DNA of 64,000 nucleotides, from positions 74,587,546 to 74,651,545 of the forward strand of contig NC_069125.1 of assembly GCF_026914265.1 (NCBI RefSeq). The letters run 5' to 3'. Both the position numbers and the translations under genes were made by a program. Source of the DNA: Mya arenaria (taxonomy: Eukaryota > Mollusca > Bivalvia > Myida > Myidae). This document shows, piece after piece, positions 1-11,560 of the stretch. Numbering within the stretch: the stretch's first letter is position 1; every line of letters starts with the position of its first letter. Below the pieces are notes generated by a model. That model worked only from the letters and a program-made list of their open reading frames with translations. It made no database searches and was not told the DNA's origin.

Positions 1-164
1 AGACAGCGCCTAATATTTGCCTGCAAAATGACAAATGAAACTACTATTGCGACTAGATGGAGATAGGATTCAAGCAAAAGCTCTGTTTATATATAATCGC
101 GCGTAGTTTTGAAGGCCATGGACGTTGGGTTGTCCTTTACACATCTGGAAAATAAAAAAAGAAC

Positions 165-252
165 ATATCTGTATAAAAATGCAAAAAAAATCATTGCGAT
201 TGCCGAAGACTAATGGAAGAATAATCGACGGAAAACGGATGATAAACGTGAC
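165..252 (-). other. GM1 3' untranslated region (extent uncertain)
   Basis: This stretch follows the TAA stop on the minus strand and is nearly identical to the sequence after the GM2 stop (21,500-21,579), so it is probably transcribed 3' UTR. I could not fix a poly(A) signal or the cleavage site. Confidence 0.35.
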
Positions 253-3200
253 TTAATCACCTTTATTAGCTCCACCCTTGACCCCTGCTCCGCCTCCCAT
301 ACCGCCCTTGCCGCCGCCCATACCGCCAGCTCCACCAGCGCCCATACCGCCCTCACCTACGAAGTCAAAGATAACTGTATTTCGAGTAATATAAGGAAAT
401 AGTTACACTCATTGATATGTACTCGGTGTCACAATTAACGGTAATAGCGTAACCTGAATAAAACAATTTCACGGAAGTATGCTACCAACGCTGTTTTATA
501 ACGTCTCAAATAATGGCAAAATGTATATTTTAATAACACATGTATATACTCATTAGGTGGTTCTAATTCTTATTAATGCGGTCGGGCAAATAGGTCGGAA
601 ATCACTTGATGGTTTACCATTAATCATATAATTTAGGCAACATAACACTACTGTACCTCCTCCCATACCGCCGCCCATGCCACCACCGGGCATCATCATC
701 ATGGGCATGCCGCCTCCCATTTTGCCGCCACCAATTCCTCCGCCCATCATTGGCATACCGCTGCCCATGCCACCACCGGGCATCATCATCATGGGCATGC
801 CGCCTCCCATTTTGCCGCCACCCATTCCTCCGCCCATCTTTGACATACCACCTCCCATAGCTAAATATTGTAAAACAACAATATAAACAAAAATGGTATT
901 GTACTGAAATGTTTAAACACAATCGAAAACATGTTACATGTAGATAGACTATATAAAATCTTTACCTCCGTTTCCACCGCCCATTCCTCCAGCGCCGCCC
1001 ATGGGCATCATCATCATCATTGGCATACCGCCTCCCATACCGCCTCCCATACCACCGCCCATGCCGCCGCCCATTTTACCGCCTCCCATTGCCCCCATAC
1101 CGCCGCCAGGCATCATCATTGGCATACCGCCACCCATTTCACCGCCTCCCATAGCACCGCCCATGGGCATACCGCCTCCCATTCCGCCGCCCATTTTACC
1201 GCCTCCCATGGCACCGCCTCCCATAGCACCGCCTCCATTGGCACCACCCATCATCATTTGCATCATCATCTGTGGCATTATTATTTATTTAGTCTTTAAG
1301 ATTCATTATTGCAGATTAAGTCAATATAATGTTCTAGATTTAAAACAGCTGAAAGTATTTTGATTTTTTTTTGTCGAAACTCTTTATTTTGTTTGTTTTT
1401 TGTTAATCCGTTTGTGTAAGTATGGAAAATTATAAATTAAATGTACCTGGTCCATCATGGCCATGCCGCCTCCCATTCCACCTTTACTGCCACCCATGCC
1501 GCCGCCCATGCCACCGCCCATCCCTCCGCCCATGCCTCCGCCCATACTCCCAGTGCCGCCCATGGGCATCATCATCATCATGGGCATAGCGCCCATTGGC
1601 ATGCCGCCTCCCATACCACCGCCCATGCCGCCACCCATATTACCGCCCATTTTTCCACCGTCCATTGCTCCCATACCGCCGCCGGGCATCATCATGGGCA
1701 TGCCACCTCCCATGGCACCGCCTCCCATAGCACTGCCCATGGGCATACCGCCTCCCATGGCACCGCCTCCCATATTACCGCCCATCTTTCCACCGCCCAT
1801 TGCTCCCATACCGCCGCCGGGCATCATCATGGGCATGCCACCCCCCATGGCACCGCCTCCCATAGCACCACCCATGGGCATACCGCCTCCCATTCCACCA
1901 CCTTGGCCGCCTGAAATTCGGATACACATTGGATACACATTGACCATGACTGTTTTTATTTGTTCAATAAATACTATTTAAAGTGATTGATTTGCTAGAA
2001 ATAAAAGTAAAACCATTGTCGTATCAAAATATATACAATATAAAAACAACCTACCTCTCCTGCTCGCATAGCGCTTGTATCCTGAAACCAAACCATAACG
2101 GGTTGTTAGTTTACTAACTAGAAGAAAACTGACACCTTGGATACTTTAAATCTACGTCGAAGCTACTTTAAAATATCATTTATTAATATGACTGTTTTTA
2201 TAACTATCCGAATTCGTCAAATACAATTTAAATTTTAGTAAATAATGTGTAGGCCTTTATTTTATCTGCATATTGCTTACTTTTTCCGCCGCGGCCACCT
2301 GCAAGATAAAGTGAAACATGTTAATACAAATATAAACGCATATATTTAGATAATAACATATTAGATAATAACATATCTAGAAAAATATCTAAGGTACAAG
2401 GATCTATACACTTAAATGATCTGGTAATATATAAAATTAAAGTTCTTTATAAATAAACTTTTAAATTCCCCTCCGAAAATACTAAAAAAAGTTCCAAACG
2501 TACCGCCCATAGCGCCACCCATTCCACCGGGCATACCGCCTCCCATGCCGCCGCCCATTTTACCCATTCCACCTGCAAAAGCAAAATCAAAGATGCCATC
2601 GACGATATTCTGTGTACTTAAATAATGTAAAAAAAGAAATGCATTAGAACAAGTAAAAAAACTCAGATGTATTTTTTTTATTGAAAGATAAACAGACACT
2701 TACCTATTGGCATCATGGGCATTCCACCGCCCATGGCTCCCATACCGCCCATGGGCATACCGCCACCGGGCATCATCATTCCTCCCATGGGCATGCCGCC
2801 GCCCATTCCTCCCATGGGCTTACCGGCGCCCATGCCGCCACCCATGCCGCCGCCCATGCCACCGCCGGGCATCATCATCATGGGCATACCGCCGCCCATT
2901 TTTCCGCCGCCCATTCCACCGCCCATCATTGGCATTCCGCCTCCCATCATTGGCATACCACCACCCATTCCACCGCCCATCATTGGCATGCCGCCACCCA
3001 TACCTCCCATGGGCATACCACCGCCCATTCCTCGGCCACCGCCGCCACCTGAAATTATATGCTAGGAAATGAAACAAATCTGCAACGTATAAGCCACGTA
3101 AATGATACCAATCATTTTTTTTCTGTGTATAAAAGTACTAAAATAAAAATAAGAGTCAAATCCTTGTGAGTTGTTCATGTTCTTGCGTGATAAACACCAA

Positions 3201-4097
3201 AAAAAGGGAAATATCCTTTAAATTTTCAGAAAAGATAAATATGGATTAAAAGTATTGATAACTAACAAATGAATAGTTACTGCAAACATACGGTTTCATA
3301 TTTAGAAAAGCTTTGCCAATCAAAGCATTTCAACAAATTATCAATCTAGTTAAATTGCCAATTTGACAACAAAGAGTATATTAGGATATAATTTGGATTA
3401 GATTGATTAAGGTTATGTAGTAGTTAAGATTTCGATATGAAATTGAATTAAGGCATTCGGAACTCCTTTGCCATTTTCCATCGAAAACAACCTCGGATGT
3501 ATGCCGCTTCATCAGAAGAAGTAGTTCGTAAACATTAAATAATGGCATTAATTATTTGTAGTGTTTTTACGTGTATTTTTTATATCTAAGTTTTAATTGA
3601 CTACCAGTGAAGTGTTTTATTGCATAAATAATTAAGATTCCCAAGAGTAAAGTCATCATGTTTAACTGCTAAATTGAAACAACTGCGCGATCTACTTATA
3701 TCATGTCCCATAGCGAGATTTTCCTGCAAAACTTGTTAGTCCCATATGGACGACTTACAATATCAGAAAACTTTACATTTAACTACACTGATCGTATCTT
3801 CAATGTAGTTAAATGTAAAGTTTTCTGATATTGTAAGTCGTCTATATACATACCCCCCCCCCCCCCCCCCCCCCCGATGTTGTTTTTCGGTGGGGATACG
3901 GCCGAGTAATTCCGAATGTGAAGTAAGGTAATTTGGATATAACAGATCTGTCTCCCTTGATTATGTGCAGTATGCTTACAAACATAAACTATTTATATTA
4001 ATATGATCTAGCAGTACTTATATCATGTCCCATAGCGAGATTTTCCTGCAAAACTTGTTAGTCCTATCGCAAATTACAATACTACAAAAAGTTAAAA

Positions 4098-4141
<44 letters not shown>

Positions 4142-4308
4142 GCTTATGCATTTTACAATGACGAAAAATCAGTACCGATTTCTGACTTTGGCACGTTTAG
4201 GTAACGAAATTTCTTTCAAATTATTAAATAATTAAAAATATGTTTACCTCTGTAGGCGAAAGAAATGGCAAACAATGCCGATATCAGGGTGATTCGAAGT
4301 GGATTCAT
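253..4308 (-). CDS. GM1: secreted Gly/Met-rich repeat protein, 9 coding exons
   Basis: Hand-spliced exons (minus strand, order of translation): 4308-4248, 3048-2704, 2572-2504, 2298-2281, 2081-2055, 1910-1447, 1269-966, 860-657, 356-253. All junctions are GT-AG and the sum is 1,596 nt, giving 531 aa plus TAA. Exon 1 encodes a signal peptide (MNPLRITLISALFAISFA, cut probably before YRG). The rest is runs of GGGM, MPMMMMPGG, GGKMGGG and similar, by eye roughly half Gly and a quarter Met, without Cys and almost without acidic residues. A basic block RYKRYASRR at residues 165-173 splits the chain into an N-terminal part of about 145 aa and a C-terminal part of about 358 aa. The tail ends in GVKGGANKGD. 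No enzyme domain is visible. Composition recalls methionine-rich nacre proteins and Gly-rich shell or byssal matrix proteins (family knowledge, not a database hit); a structural extracellular role is inferred. GM2 at 21.6-26.3 kb is its tandem paralogue. Confidence 0.9.
3693..3742 (+). repeat. 50-bp exact direct repeat, copy a (b at 4015-4064)
   Basis: The same 50 bases occur at 4015-4064, one copy inside MITE-2 and the other in the flanking intron. Perfect identity in otherwise diverged non-coding DNA suggests a recent local copy, for example templated repair synthesis. Confidence 0.9.
3744..3847. repeat. Long hairpin (44-nt inverted repeat)
   Basis: Arms 3744-3787 and 3804-3847 are reverse complements with one mismatch, separated by a 16-base loop. 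The near-perfect match suggests recent origin. It lies inside MITE-2, just before a C23 tract. Confidence 0.9.
3853..3875. repeat. C23 homopolymer
   Basis: Twenty-three consecutive C, directly after the hairpin. On the minus strand this is a G-run capable of quadruplex formation within GM1 intron 1. Exact length may be affected by sequencing slippage. Confidence 0.9.
4015..4064 (+). repeat. 50-bp exact direct repeat, copy b
   Basis: Partner of 3693-3742, located in intron 1 of GM1 outside MITE-2. It is probably the source copy because it sits in the ancestral intron sequence. Confidence 0.85.
4097..4140. repeat. (AAT)n microsatellite
   Basis: About 14 AAT units in GM1 intron 1. No other feature overlaps it. 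Confidence 0.9.
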
Positions 4309-4519
4309 CTTTGTAGCTTCCTGTGAATAAAATTAAAACAGTGTTATAACTTAGTAATATACGACCTACGTTCTTTATCCCGAGAATACAAGACGTTAGC
4401 TTAATTGTCCTGGATGCATGAATCAATGGATTTGCTAGAATATCTATTTTGCAAAGAGCATTGCAATGAAACGTTACAACATTTACATAAATATGACATA
4501 CACTATACACACTACTTAC

Positions 4520-4573
4520 TGAAAGACGTTTGAAGCAAGTTAGATGAGGTCTGTTGTTCACTTAGGCAACCTG
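4520..4573 (-). other. GM1 non-coding first exon (5' UTR)
   Basis: The exon starts about 25-30 bases downstream of a TATA box and ends at TTTCA with donor GTAAGTAG. The matching acceptor (TTTATTCACAG) lies 12 bases before the GM1 start codon, so a short non-coding exon is spliced to the signal-peptide exon. The same arrangement is conserved in GM2, with the exon end and donor position kept. The 5' boundary is inferred from the TATA spacing. Confidence 0.65.
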
Positions 4574-4594
4574 TTGAGTGTGCTTCATCAGTTA

Positions 4595-4603
4595 CTTATA
4601 TAG
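4595..4603 (-). promoter_or_regulatory. TATA box of GM1
   Basis: CTATATAAG on the minus strand, placed about 25-30 bases before the inferred first exon. The paralogue has TATATAAG in the same place, in a flanking segment that is otherwise diverged. A strong TATA box fits a highly expressed, tissue-restricted secretory gene. Confidence 0.65.
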
Positions 4604-5915
4604 CGGCTGGCAGGATGCTCGCGGGGCGACGGAACACTTCACCAATGCGCCCAGTCAGCACTTGCTCCTGAGGGACGTTCAACAATTCGCGCCCGGCGAG
4701 CTTTCAACATTTTTCGGTGACTTAAGTTGAAAATAAGGTTTAACTTTCGTCTGAATTTTTTTGCATGCGGCACGCCGTTTTTTTTTCACATTCAAATATA
4801 TTTCGCAAACAAAATCTTGTGAAACAAGAGCAACAACAATAAAACAACAACAAAACAAAACGAAAACAAGGACGTTGCTCATATCATGCAGAAACCGCAT
4901 TGAACATCTTTATGCATGCTATTCACAAATGTATAAACTTACTTCAGACATTATAACATATTATTGCTATATCCAAAAACATATTGATATACTTAACAAT
5001 TAATTAAAATTTAAGACAATGGGCAGAAGACATATAAGGTCTGGCACCGGGGGCTTAACTAGGTGAATTTATTTCTTTAACTCACAGACGACTGGCTTTC
5101 GCATATTAGACGCAATTTTCAATGGACAGGTGTCTATGGATAACTTTAAAATAACAAGAAAAGTGAATACTTAGTAATAAACATTTCTTTCAACTTTTCT
5201 TAAACTTTGTTGTAAGGAAATCATTTCAATGTCCGTAAATGGATAACACACCTTTAAAAACATGTTTGATAAAGGAATGATAGTCGAACGAATATACAGA
5301 AAATCAACAAAATTATTCGTTACCTTCCAAATGTCGATGGTAAGACGACGTGGCTATTTAAAAAGCTGTGCATACGTGCTGTACGTATAACTACGAGAAT
5401 CTCAGGTTACACGTCTATATAGCGCTTAGCGTAAGTTATGGTCGAGTTAGAATTTTTTATATGCATATGTAAAGTTAAGTATACGTGATTGGTATAAACG
5501 ACAATTTAGGAGAAATGTGGAAAATGTTCTATGCATAGAAGGTCAATAGCAGGTGCTAACTCGCCCTGCCTATTTCAGTAAGCTCAGCATTACGCTGTTA
5601 TTTAAGGTAGATAGATGCAGTGTATACTATAATAAGTAACGTTTAAATTCATGTTTACCGTCAATCGGATTATGATTCGCGTCACTAATGTCTTGCATCA
5701 AAATTCCACTTGTACGTTTAATTTTATTCAAAAGTTTTTTACTATCGGTAATGCAATAGGTGTTTACTTATTAGACAACCCTCAATTTTTTACGGCGGTT
5801 TACTATCCTACAAACAACATATTTTACAAGCACAGAGGTGTTAATCTATAAGGAACATGCAACCCGCTTGTATGGTAACGGTCCACGTTTAAATGGCGTA
5901 GGAAACGTTAAACCA

Positions 5916-6779
5916 ATGAAAGGGAAGTCAAACATTTATTAAACAAGATGCTTAATTGCCAAGGGCGGACTTAATCTCGTTTAACGTCATGTCAATTGGA
6001 TTCCAACGGCGAGTTATTTAAGCAGAGTGCTATTCTTGGGGACCACAGGAAAAACTTACCTACTTAACTGCTTTTGCAAAGGATTCCTTTTCTTTTTCTT
6101 ACAAATAAATAATCTGAAAGATAAAATGAAAAAGAGCTAGGAATATTAAATTCAAGATAGTGCACATGGTTTAAAAATTCCTTATACACCCACAAAAAAG
6201 TGGTTTGTCCCGCTTATTCGTCAGTCCATCGCGGGACAATAAGACAAATTTAGTACAGAGCATAACTTGTAAATCAGTAAAGAATTGAACTTGGTATGTT
6301 GATAGATGTAAATCAGGAGATCATGCATGTACTTCAAATTGTTGTTGTTTATTTTCGTTTTAGCACAATTAAACTAACTCAACACAATAAAAGTTTCTTT
6401 CATGATGGCTCGGTACATGGTGAAGAGTTATACGTAGATTATGCAAGTCATGTAATGATTTTCGTCGGCAGCTAAAATAGGATGAATGTCCTCCCGTCCC
6501 TTCGAGAAATGAAAGTGCTGAACGCGTTCAAAGGGTGAATGCGCGGAAAACGTAATTTTACTTTGTTTTACAATTCTATCAAAAATAGTCTAATCGAAAA
6601 TATTTTGAGAAGCCTAAAACTGTAACCGGTATGTGCCTGTGATTATCTAAGAATAGGTAATGTAAAATGATGATTTCTTTAATACAATTAGCTAATTTCA
6701 TAAAAGTAAATGATAAACCTATATGAACTAGGTTATATGAACATTGCTTTCATATAAAACAAAACAAGTTAGTAAATTA
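5916..6779. other. Intergenic, nothing recognised
   Basis: AT-rich sequence between the end of segmental duplication copy 1 and a LINE fragment. No open frame with family resemblance, RNA gene or ordered repeat was seen. Confidence 0.5.
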
Positions 6780-6785
6780 AATCTT

Positions 6786-7482
6786 ACAATCGATGGAACA
6801 GCATTAGAAAATGTGACGGTGCAAAAATTACTTGGAATCTATATTAAATAATAACCTAAAATGGCGTCCGCAAATAGAAATTGTTTGCAAAAAAATGAAC
6901 TGTAAAATATCACTTTCGAAACGTCTAGTGTTCTACCTCAATGATGAGATGAAACGTTTGTTTTACAATGCATATATCCTTCCAATTTTAGATTATTGTT
7001 GTCATATTTGGCGCAAAGGAAACTCAAGTTACTTACATAAAGTTAAATTCTTGCAAAATAGGGCTGCAAAAATCATTCTTAAAATTCCTAAACGATCATC
7101 TTCAAATGGATTGTTACAAGAACTTCCATGGCTAACGTTTACAGACAGGTGTAAATATCACTGTGCAACCCATGTCTATGATACCCTTACTGGAAAGGCC
7201 CCGGGGTAAATGTCTGAATTGCTAATCTTTGCAAATAATGAACACTATTCTCTAAGATCAACTTCAAAACAAGATTTAGTTTTGATACAAACACCGCGAA
7301 CTAACTATTTCATGGATTCCTTTTCGTACTACAGTATGAAGGTTTGGAATACTATTCCGGATGAAATAGGAAATGCAAAAAAGTTAAACACATTTAAGCA
7401 TAATTACAAAGTGGACCTCTTGAAATGTGCATATCATAAGTTTCAAAAAGGTTTATCATCTTTTCATTATCTTAAAGATTGA
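6786..7482 (+). pseudogene. LINE-C ORF2 C-terminal remnant
   Basis: Reads as the end of a LINE ORF2 protein, about 230 residues, in two overlapping frames with one internal stop. There is no YADD polymerase motif in the fragment, so it is a dead 5'-truncated copy. Confidence 0.75.
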
Positions 7483-7790
7483 AATAACTGTTGTTTTTAT
7501 AAATTGTTGTGTTTTATTGAGTGTATGTCGGCGTGTACATGATGTATATCCAAATAACTTAAATTGTTATGTTAATTAAACATGATTTGTATAGAATAAT
7601 TATATTCAAAACATCAATAGTTCTTGTATAGGAATGTATAAGTGCGATGCAGATGTTTTATGATTTACCAAATGCATTTTGTTTTTGTTTGTTTGTTTTT
7701 CTTCATAGAAGGCCACATTGAAAATATGATGTTGTTATGGTTGAACCTGTAATTATGTCATAATGTGTCTATACCTTCTCTAAATAAAGA

Positions 7791-7841
<51 letters not shown>
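7791..7841. repeat. (TTA)n microsatellite, LINE-C tail
   Basis: About 17 TTA units directly after AATAAAGATA. It is interpreted as the 3' tail of LINE-C, possibly expanded after insertion. Confidence 0.85.
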
Positions 7842-7842
<1 letters not shown>

Positions 7843-7850
7843 GCAAGTTT

Positions 7851-9040
7851 ATCGGTAGAGTTAAATTAATTAAATGAAAACCGATATTGGCTGAGGACGT
7901 GTTGACTAATTTTTTAGTCTTTTAGTCAACACACTTCAATTTTCAGCGTAATTATCTATAATTATATATTTCCCTTGGTTCCTCACCAAGAGCTTTTTAA
8001 GATTCTTCCTCCTTTTTTGAAACCCCAGCGCATTAATTATTTTAACATGTCAAAAAGTAAATCTGACGATACCTAATTTCAATTTGCGGTACTTAAAACT
8101 GTAGGCCTACTGCCTAACCAGATCTTGCGTTATCTTTAAAAGTATACAAGCTAATTTTACTAAGGTTTGTGGTTAGATAGTTATAATGAGAATACGTTCT
8201 TATTTTATGCACATCATTTTTGAATTTATTTTAACAGTATGTTGCTGAAATGCACATGCATTTTTAAACCATTGTGCTACTTTGTTAAAATCGAAAAAAA
8301 ATTATCTGATTTTCAGTGATAGTAATGTATGAAAAGTGATGAAATGTTTCAGTTCCGGTGCTCAGGTCTAAAGTCTTATTTTATATATATTCTGTGCAAC
8401 ACCAGGCTGTTGTGTGTTACAGGAATGATGGAGACGTGGGTTTACATTATAGATTCCATCAAGGTATGATAGAAGATGACATACTCACAGATGAAAAACT
8501 ACAGACAGGTGGAAAGTGATTCCACGTCATAAGCACATGTATACAATTACGGGTGTTGCAAGCCATTTTTGGGTTACGGTCTGACTGAAATATGTTAGAT
8601 ATTTCATGTTTCGATTTACACAGTTTTAAACAAAACAGCCTGACATAAGAAAGTGTATGTACATGGCAATACCAAATCCACAAATAAGTGTTAAGTATTC
8701 AAACCATAGCCATTTAGTGCATCATCCTCATATGAATGTTGCTGTGTGTTACAGCTGTATGATCGGCAACTAAATAAAGCTGCAAGTCTGCAGCTGCAGT
8801 TGGAAAACCAAAGGAAGCCCGCCAACAATCTAACCAGCTGAACACCACAATGGAGACCCAGCAACAATAGAACCATCATTATAATCAGACAGCGTACCAA
8901 CACACATACATGAATCACACACACACAGAGCATGGTATTAGTCACATCTCATAGAAAATCTACATTCGAGATTGTTGGACCTAGATTGCAATATATGCTC
9001 TATGAGAATTTCAAACGTGCCATTCAAAACTGAAGTTAAC
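7851..9040. other. Intergenic, nothing recognised
   Basis: No coding, RNA or mobile feature could be supported. Short open frames (for example 8459-8683 and 8691-8945 on the minus strand) have low-complexity translations without any family resemblance. Confidence 0.5.
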
Positions 9041-9565
9041 TATCATTGTTGAGGCTACTATACCACTTTTACATAGTAGAGTCCAAACATGTATTCAATA
9101 ACCTTGAGATCCACAGAGTCTCCTGCAAGGGAAGGCGATTTTACCTCACTTTAACATGGTAGAGTCACATAGTGATCGACAACCTTTACAGGTCCGCGCA
9201 ATCTCCTGCCAGTGTTCAGTGCTTCTATCCCATTCTTACATGGTAGATCCCAGCATGTAATGAACAACTTGAAAAGGTCCGCGAAGTTAATCTATCCCAC
9301 TCTTACATGGTAGAGTCTCGTAGGATTCAACAACATGGAGAGGTCCGATGTTTCTCCTGCCGAGGTAAGTTTTCCCATCCAACTCTTACATAATACAGTC
9401 TTAACAGATAATCAACAGCCTGGAGAGGTCTGAGGAGTCTGCTGTTATGGTAGGTTCTTCTACCCCATCTTACATGGTATATCACCAGCAGGTGATCAAT
9501 AACAACGAGAGACCCGCGGAGTCTCATGCCAGGGTAGGTTCTTCTATCAAACTATCATGTGGTGA
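9040..9565 (+). repeat. Degenerate tandem repeat, unit about 85-90 bp, about 6 units
   Basis: Units share the core ACATGGTAGAGTC, then CAACAACCTGGAGAGGTCC, then GTCTCCTGCCAGGGTAGG, then CTTCTATCCCACTCTT. They differ by many substitutions and indels, so the array is old. Small open frames across it on both strands are by-products of the repeat. Confidence 0.75.
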
Positions 9566-9689
9566 CTATTGGAAAATAACTGGGCTCACTTGTCAAGATA
9601 GTACCTTATTACGAGATACGACGAGGTGTCGCTTGTCAGAGCTATGTCTATAGGAACAAGGTTGCGGTTACATTTGATCATTGGATAAC

Positions 9690-11560
9690 GTCCTTGAAAT
9701 TTGGCTTGTCTTGGCTGTAACTTTGCCATAAATAGGGAAATATGACAATAATTTTAGACTTTTATTTATCGCGAAAAGACATTTCGTCTCGTACAAGACC
9801 CATACCTGTAGGTGAAAGGTCAAGGTAATACTTGAGGGTCATTTGTCATGGATTGTATTTCGTCTGTATTCTAGCCATGAATTGGGGATTTTAAAATTTC
9901 TACGCATAAATGTTTTCCATGAGAAAATTGTGTGACAAGTGCAAGGCTCAGGTCACACTTAAAGGCAAGTTTAAGGAATGTTTGGCATGGCAATCCCCTG
10001 CTGTGCATCTCATGTTAATTGCAGAGGTGTAACAGTAGGCCATTCGTCAAAATTCTTTGTAGTTTAGCTTGTCCTGGCTTGAACTTGGCCATGCGACTGG
10101 GATTTCAAAATATCTCAGGTAAATATATCAGTTTGCTTATCGCATTAACAATGTAATTAAACAATATGAGTTCCATATTCATAAAACACTTCGTGGTCGA
10201 ATTCAACAACCATTCACAAACGGTTTCTGAATGCTTATCTGTCACCCGTTTAATAATCCATCTGTTTGTGCAAACTGAAACATGATTCCGTCGCATGGCT
10301 GCGTGTCTAGTGTTTTCTTTTTGCTGTCAAATTTCTTTAGAAACAAATATAAGTCAAAAGGTTGTCGTAACATTGGTTTTGTCATCGACATAGGCTCCGC
10401 TGGACTTGCCATAGACAATGCGTACATGTAAAGCTAGACCACAACAATGCCTTTTATAATTAGTGATTTGTGGACCTTTATCAACTGACAAAATAGACAA
10501 GCACCTTACCATTTTCTGTTTTCCAAAGAACTACCAAAACTTAAATGTTGAGCGTACATCTCACACAAACACGAAGCTCTGTTCACATTGAATTAATTAT
10601 GAAACACAAGTTTGTAGCTTATCCCTGACGCGTGTGATATATGTATGTGCATCCCCGTGTATACATACGACGCTCTTGCATAATTCTAATATCTATAATG
10701 TTCAATTGTTTCCTTCTTCAGAATGGCGAGCGAAGAGGTAATCAGCAAGACGGCATGGCGACGTCAAATTTACCCTCATACTGTCACTCTGATTATATTT
10801 CTATGGTTGGTCGAATCAAGGCTGGAGCTTTGTTATGCATGGATGGGTTTTAAAATAAAACGGCACCTGTATTTGAAGATACAGGCGATGAGTAGCGTTA
10901 AGACCCACGGACCTACCTGAAAGATTAAGGTCAACCTTAGAGCTTAATCATTATGGAATGCTGTATGTATTGTTTCATTATAGAATGTTTCATAAATTGG
11001 CATATACAGTGTTTACAGTCTATAAGTTGGTTTCCGGTCTGAAACTTTGTCAAGCAAGAGGATGCTTTAAAATGTCATTATGGAATGATTCATACAAGTA
11101 TATGCAAATACAGTATCTGATTTTAAAGCAATTTTACCCGTTTTTTTGTCGGAAGGTACATAAAAGTATTGTGTCACATGCAAGACCCACGCTCCTATCT
11201 CAAAATTTAAAGTGACACCTAAGATTAATCGTTATGAAATGCTGCATTTATGCTTATAGATAGATAAATAGATAGATAGTGTAGTTGGCCGTGTCCGTGC
11301 TGTAACTTTGTCATGCAAGGAGAGGGTTTTTTTTAAATGGAAAATGTGTTCGTTCCATAAACTCTACTTAAAGTTTCAACGTCACATTAAGAGCGTGATC
11401 GTTATGGAATGCTGCATATTTGCAAATGAATATAACATATATTTCCGGAGGGATATTAAAAATACTTCGAGTGCGAGACACGATCCTACCTCTTACTTCA
11501 TTACTGTCCCATACTTAAGGTCAACCATCATGGGATCTGGCAGATATTGTTAAGAGGATA
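9690..11560 (+). repeat. Degenerate dispersed/tandem repeat, unit roughly 170-260 bp
   Basis: Related blocks start near 9,710, 9,865, 10,070, 10,815, 11,025 and 11,285. They share 'TGTAACTTTGTCATGCAA', 'GGGATTTTAAAAT', 'CAAGACCCACG' and 'TTATGGAATGCTGCAT' in the same order. The spacing is irregular and the identity low, so it is an old array or clustered copies of one non-coding element. No protein is encoded. Confidence 0.6.
11258..11279. repeat. (TAGA)n short microsatellite
   Basis: Imperfect TAGA/TAAA tetranucleotide run inside one of the degenerate repeat blocks. Confidence 0.7.

Larger units (their letters stand above)
3454..3918. mobile_element. MITE-2, Mutator-like type, in GM1 intron 1
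   Basis: The ends are inverted repeats starting CATTCGGAA, and the first 240 bp match the MITE at 17,540. The insertion is flanked by TGAATTAAGG (3444-3453) and TGAAGTAAGG (3919-3928), a 10-bp target duplication with one mismatch. GM2 intron 1 lacks it. Long terminal inverted repeats with a 9-11 bp duplication are typical of Mutator-like elements. No transposase is encoded. Its middle (about 3,693-3,875) is replaced by foreign sequence containing a long hairpin and a C-run. Confidence 0.75.
1..5915. repeat. Segmental duplication, copy 1
   Basis: The first bases of the window match 21,331 onward, and similarity continues through all GM1 exons, introns and promoter to about 5,915, where it matches about 27,340. 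The left border lies outside the window. Copy 1 has about 600 bp (roughly 5,110-5,780) with no counterpart in copy 2, and a MITE in intron 1 that copy 2 lacks. Confidence 0.88.
6780..7850 (+). mobile_element. LINE-C, 5'-truncated 3' fragment of a non-LTR retrotransposon
   Basis: The fragment encodes the thumb and C-terminal region that follows reverse transcriptase in CR1/L2-like LINEs: LGIYI, then LDYCCHIW, then LPWLTFTDRCKYH, then VWNTIPDEIG. The frame is broken near 6,840 (one-base shift) and by an in-frame TAA at 7207-7209. After the ORF (ending 7482) comes an AT-rich 3' UTR of about 300 bp and a (TTA)n tail at 7,791-7,841, typical of LINE 3' ends. The polymerase core is missing. Clade assignment is by eye only. 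Confidence 0.75.

Noticed and set aside
677-1981. Plus-strand open frames rich in Pro/Ile or His/Ala/Ser across the GM1 exons (also 22,253-23,276 and 23,954-24,437)
   Set aside because: They are antisense to the spliced Gly/Met exons; complements of GGN and ATG codons contain no stops. There is no signal peptide, start context or splice logic on that strand.
2412-3028. GM exons as separate single-exon genes
   Set aside because: Each block has consensus acceptor and donor sites with matching phases, and both paralogues splice into one 531-532 aa protein.
253-3048. Collagen-like protein
   Set aside because: No regular Gly-X-Y triplets; Gly occurs in runs of two to three followed by Met.
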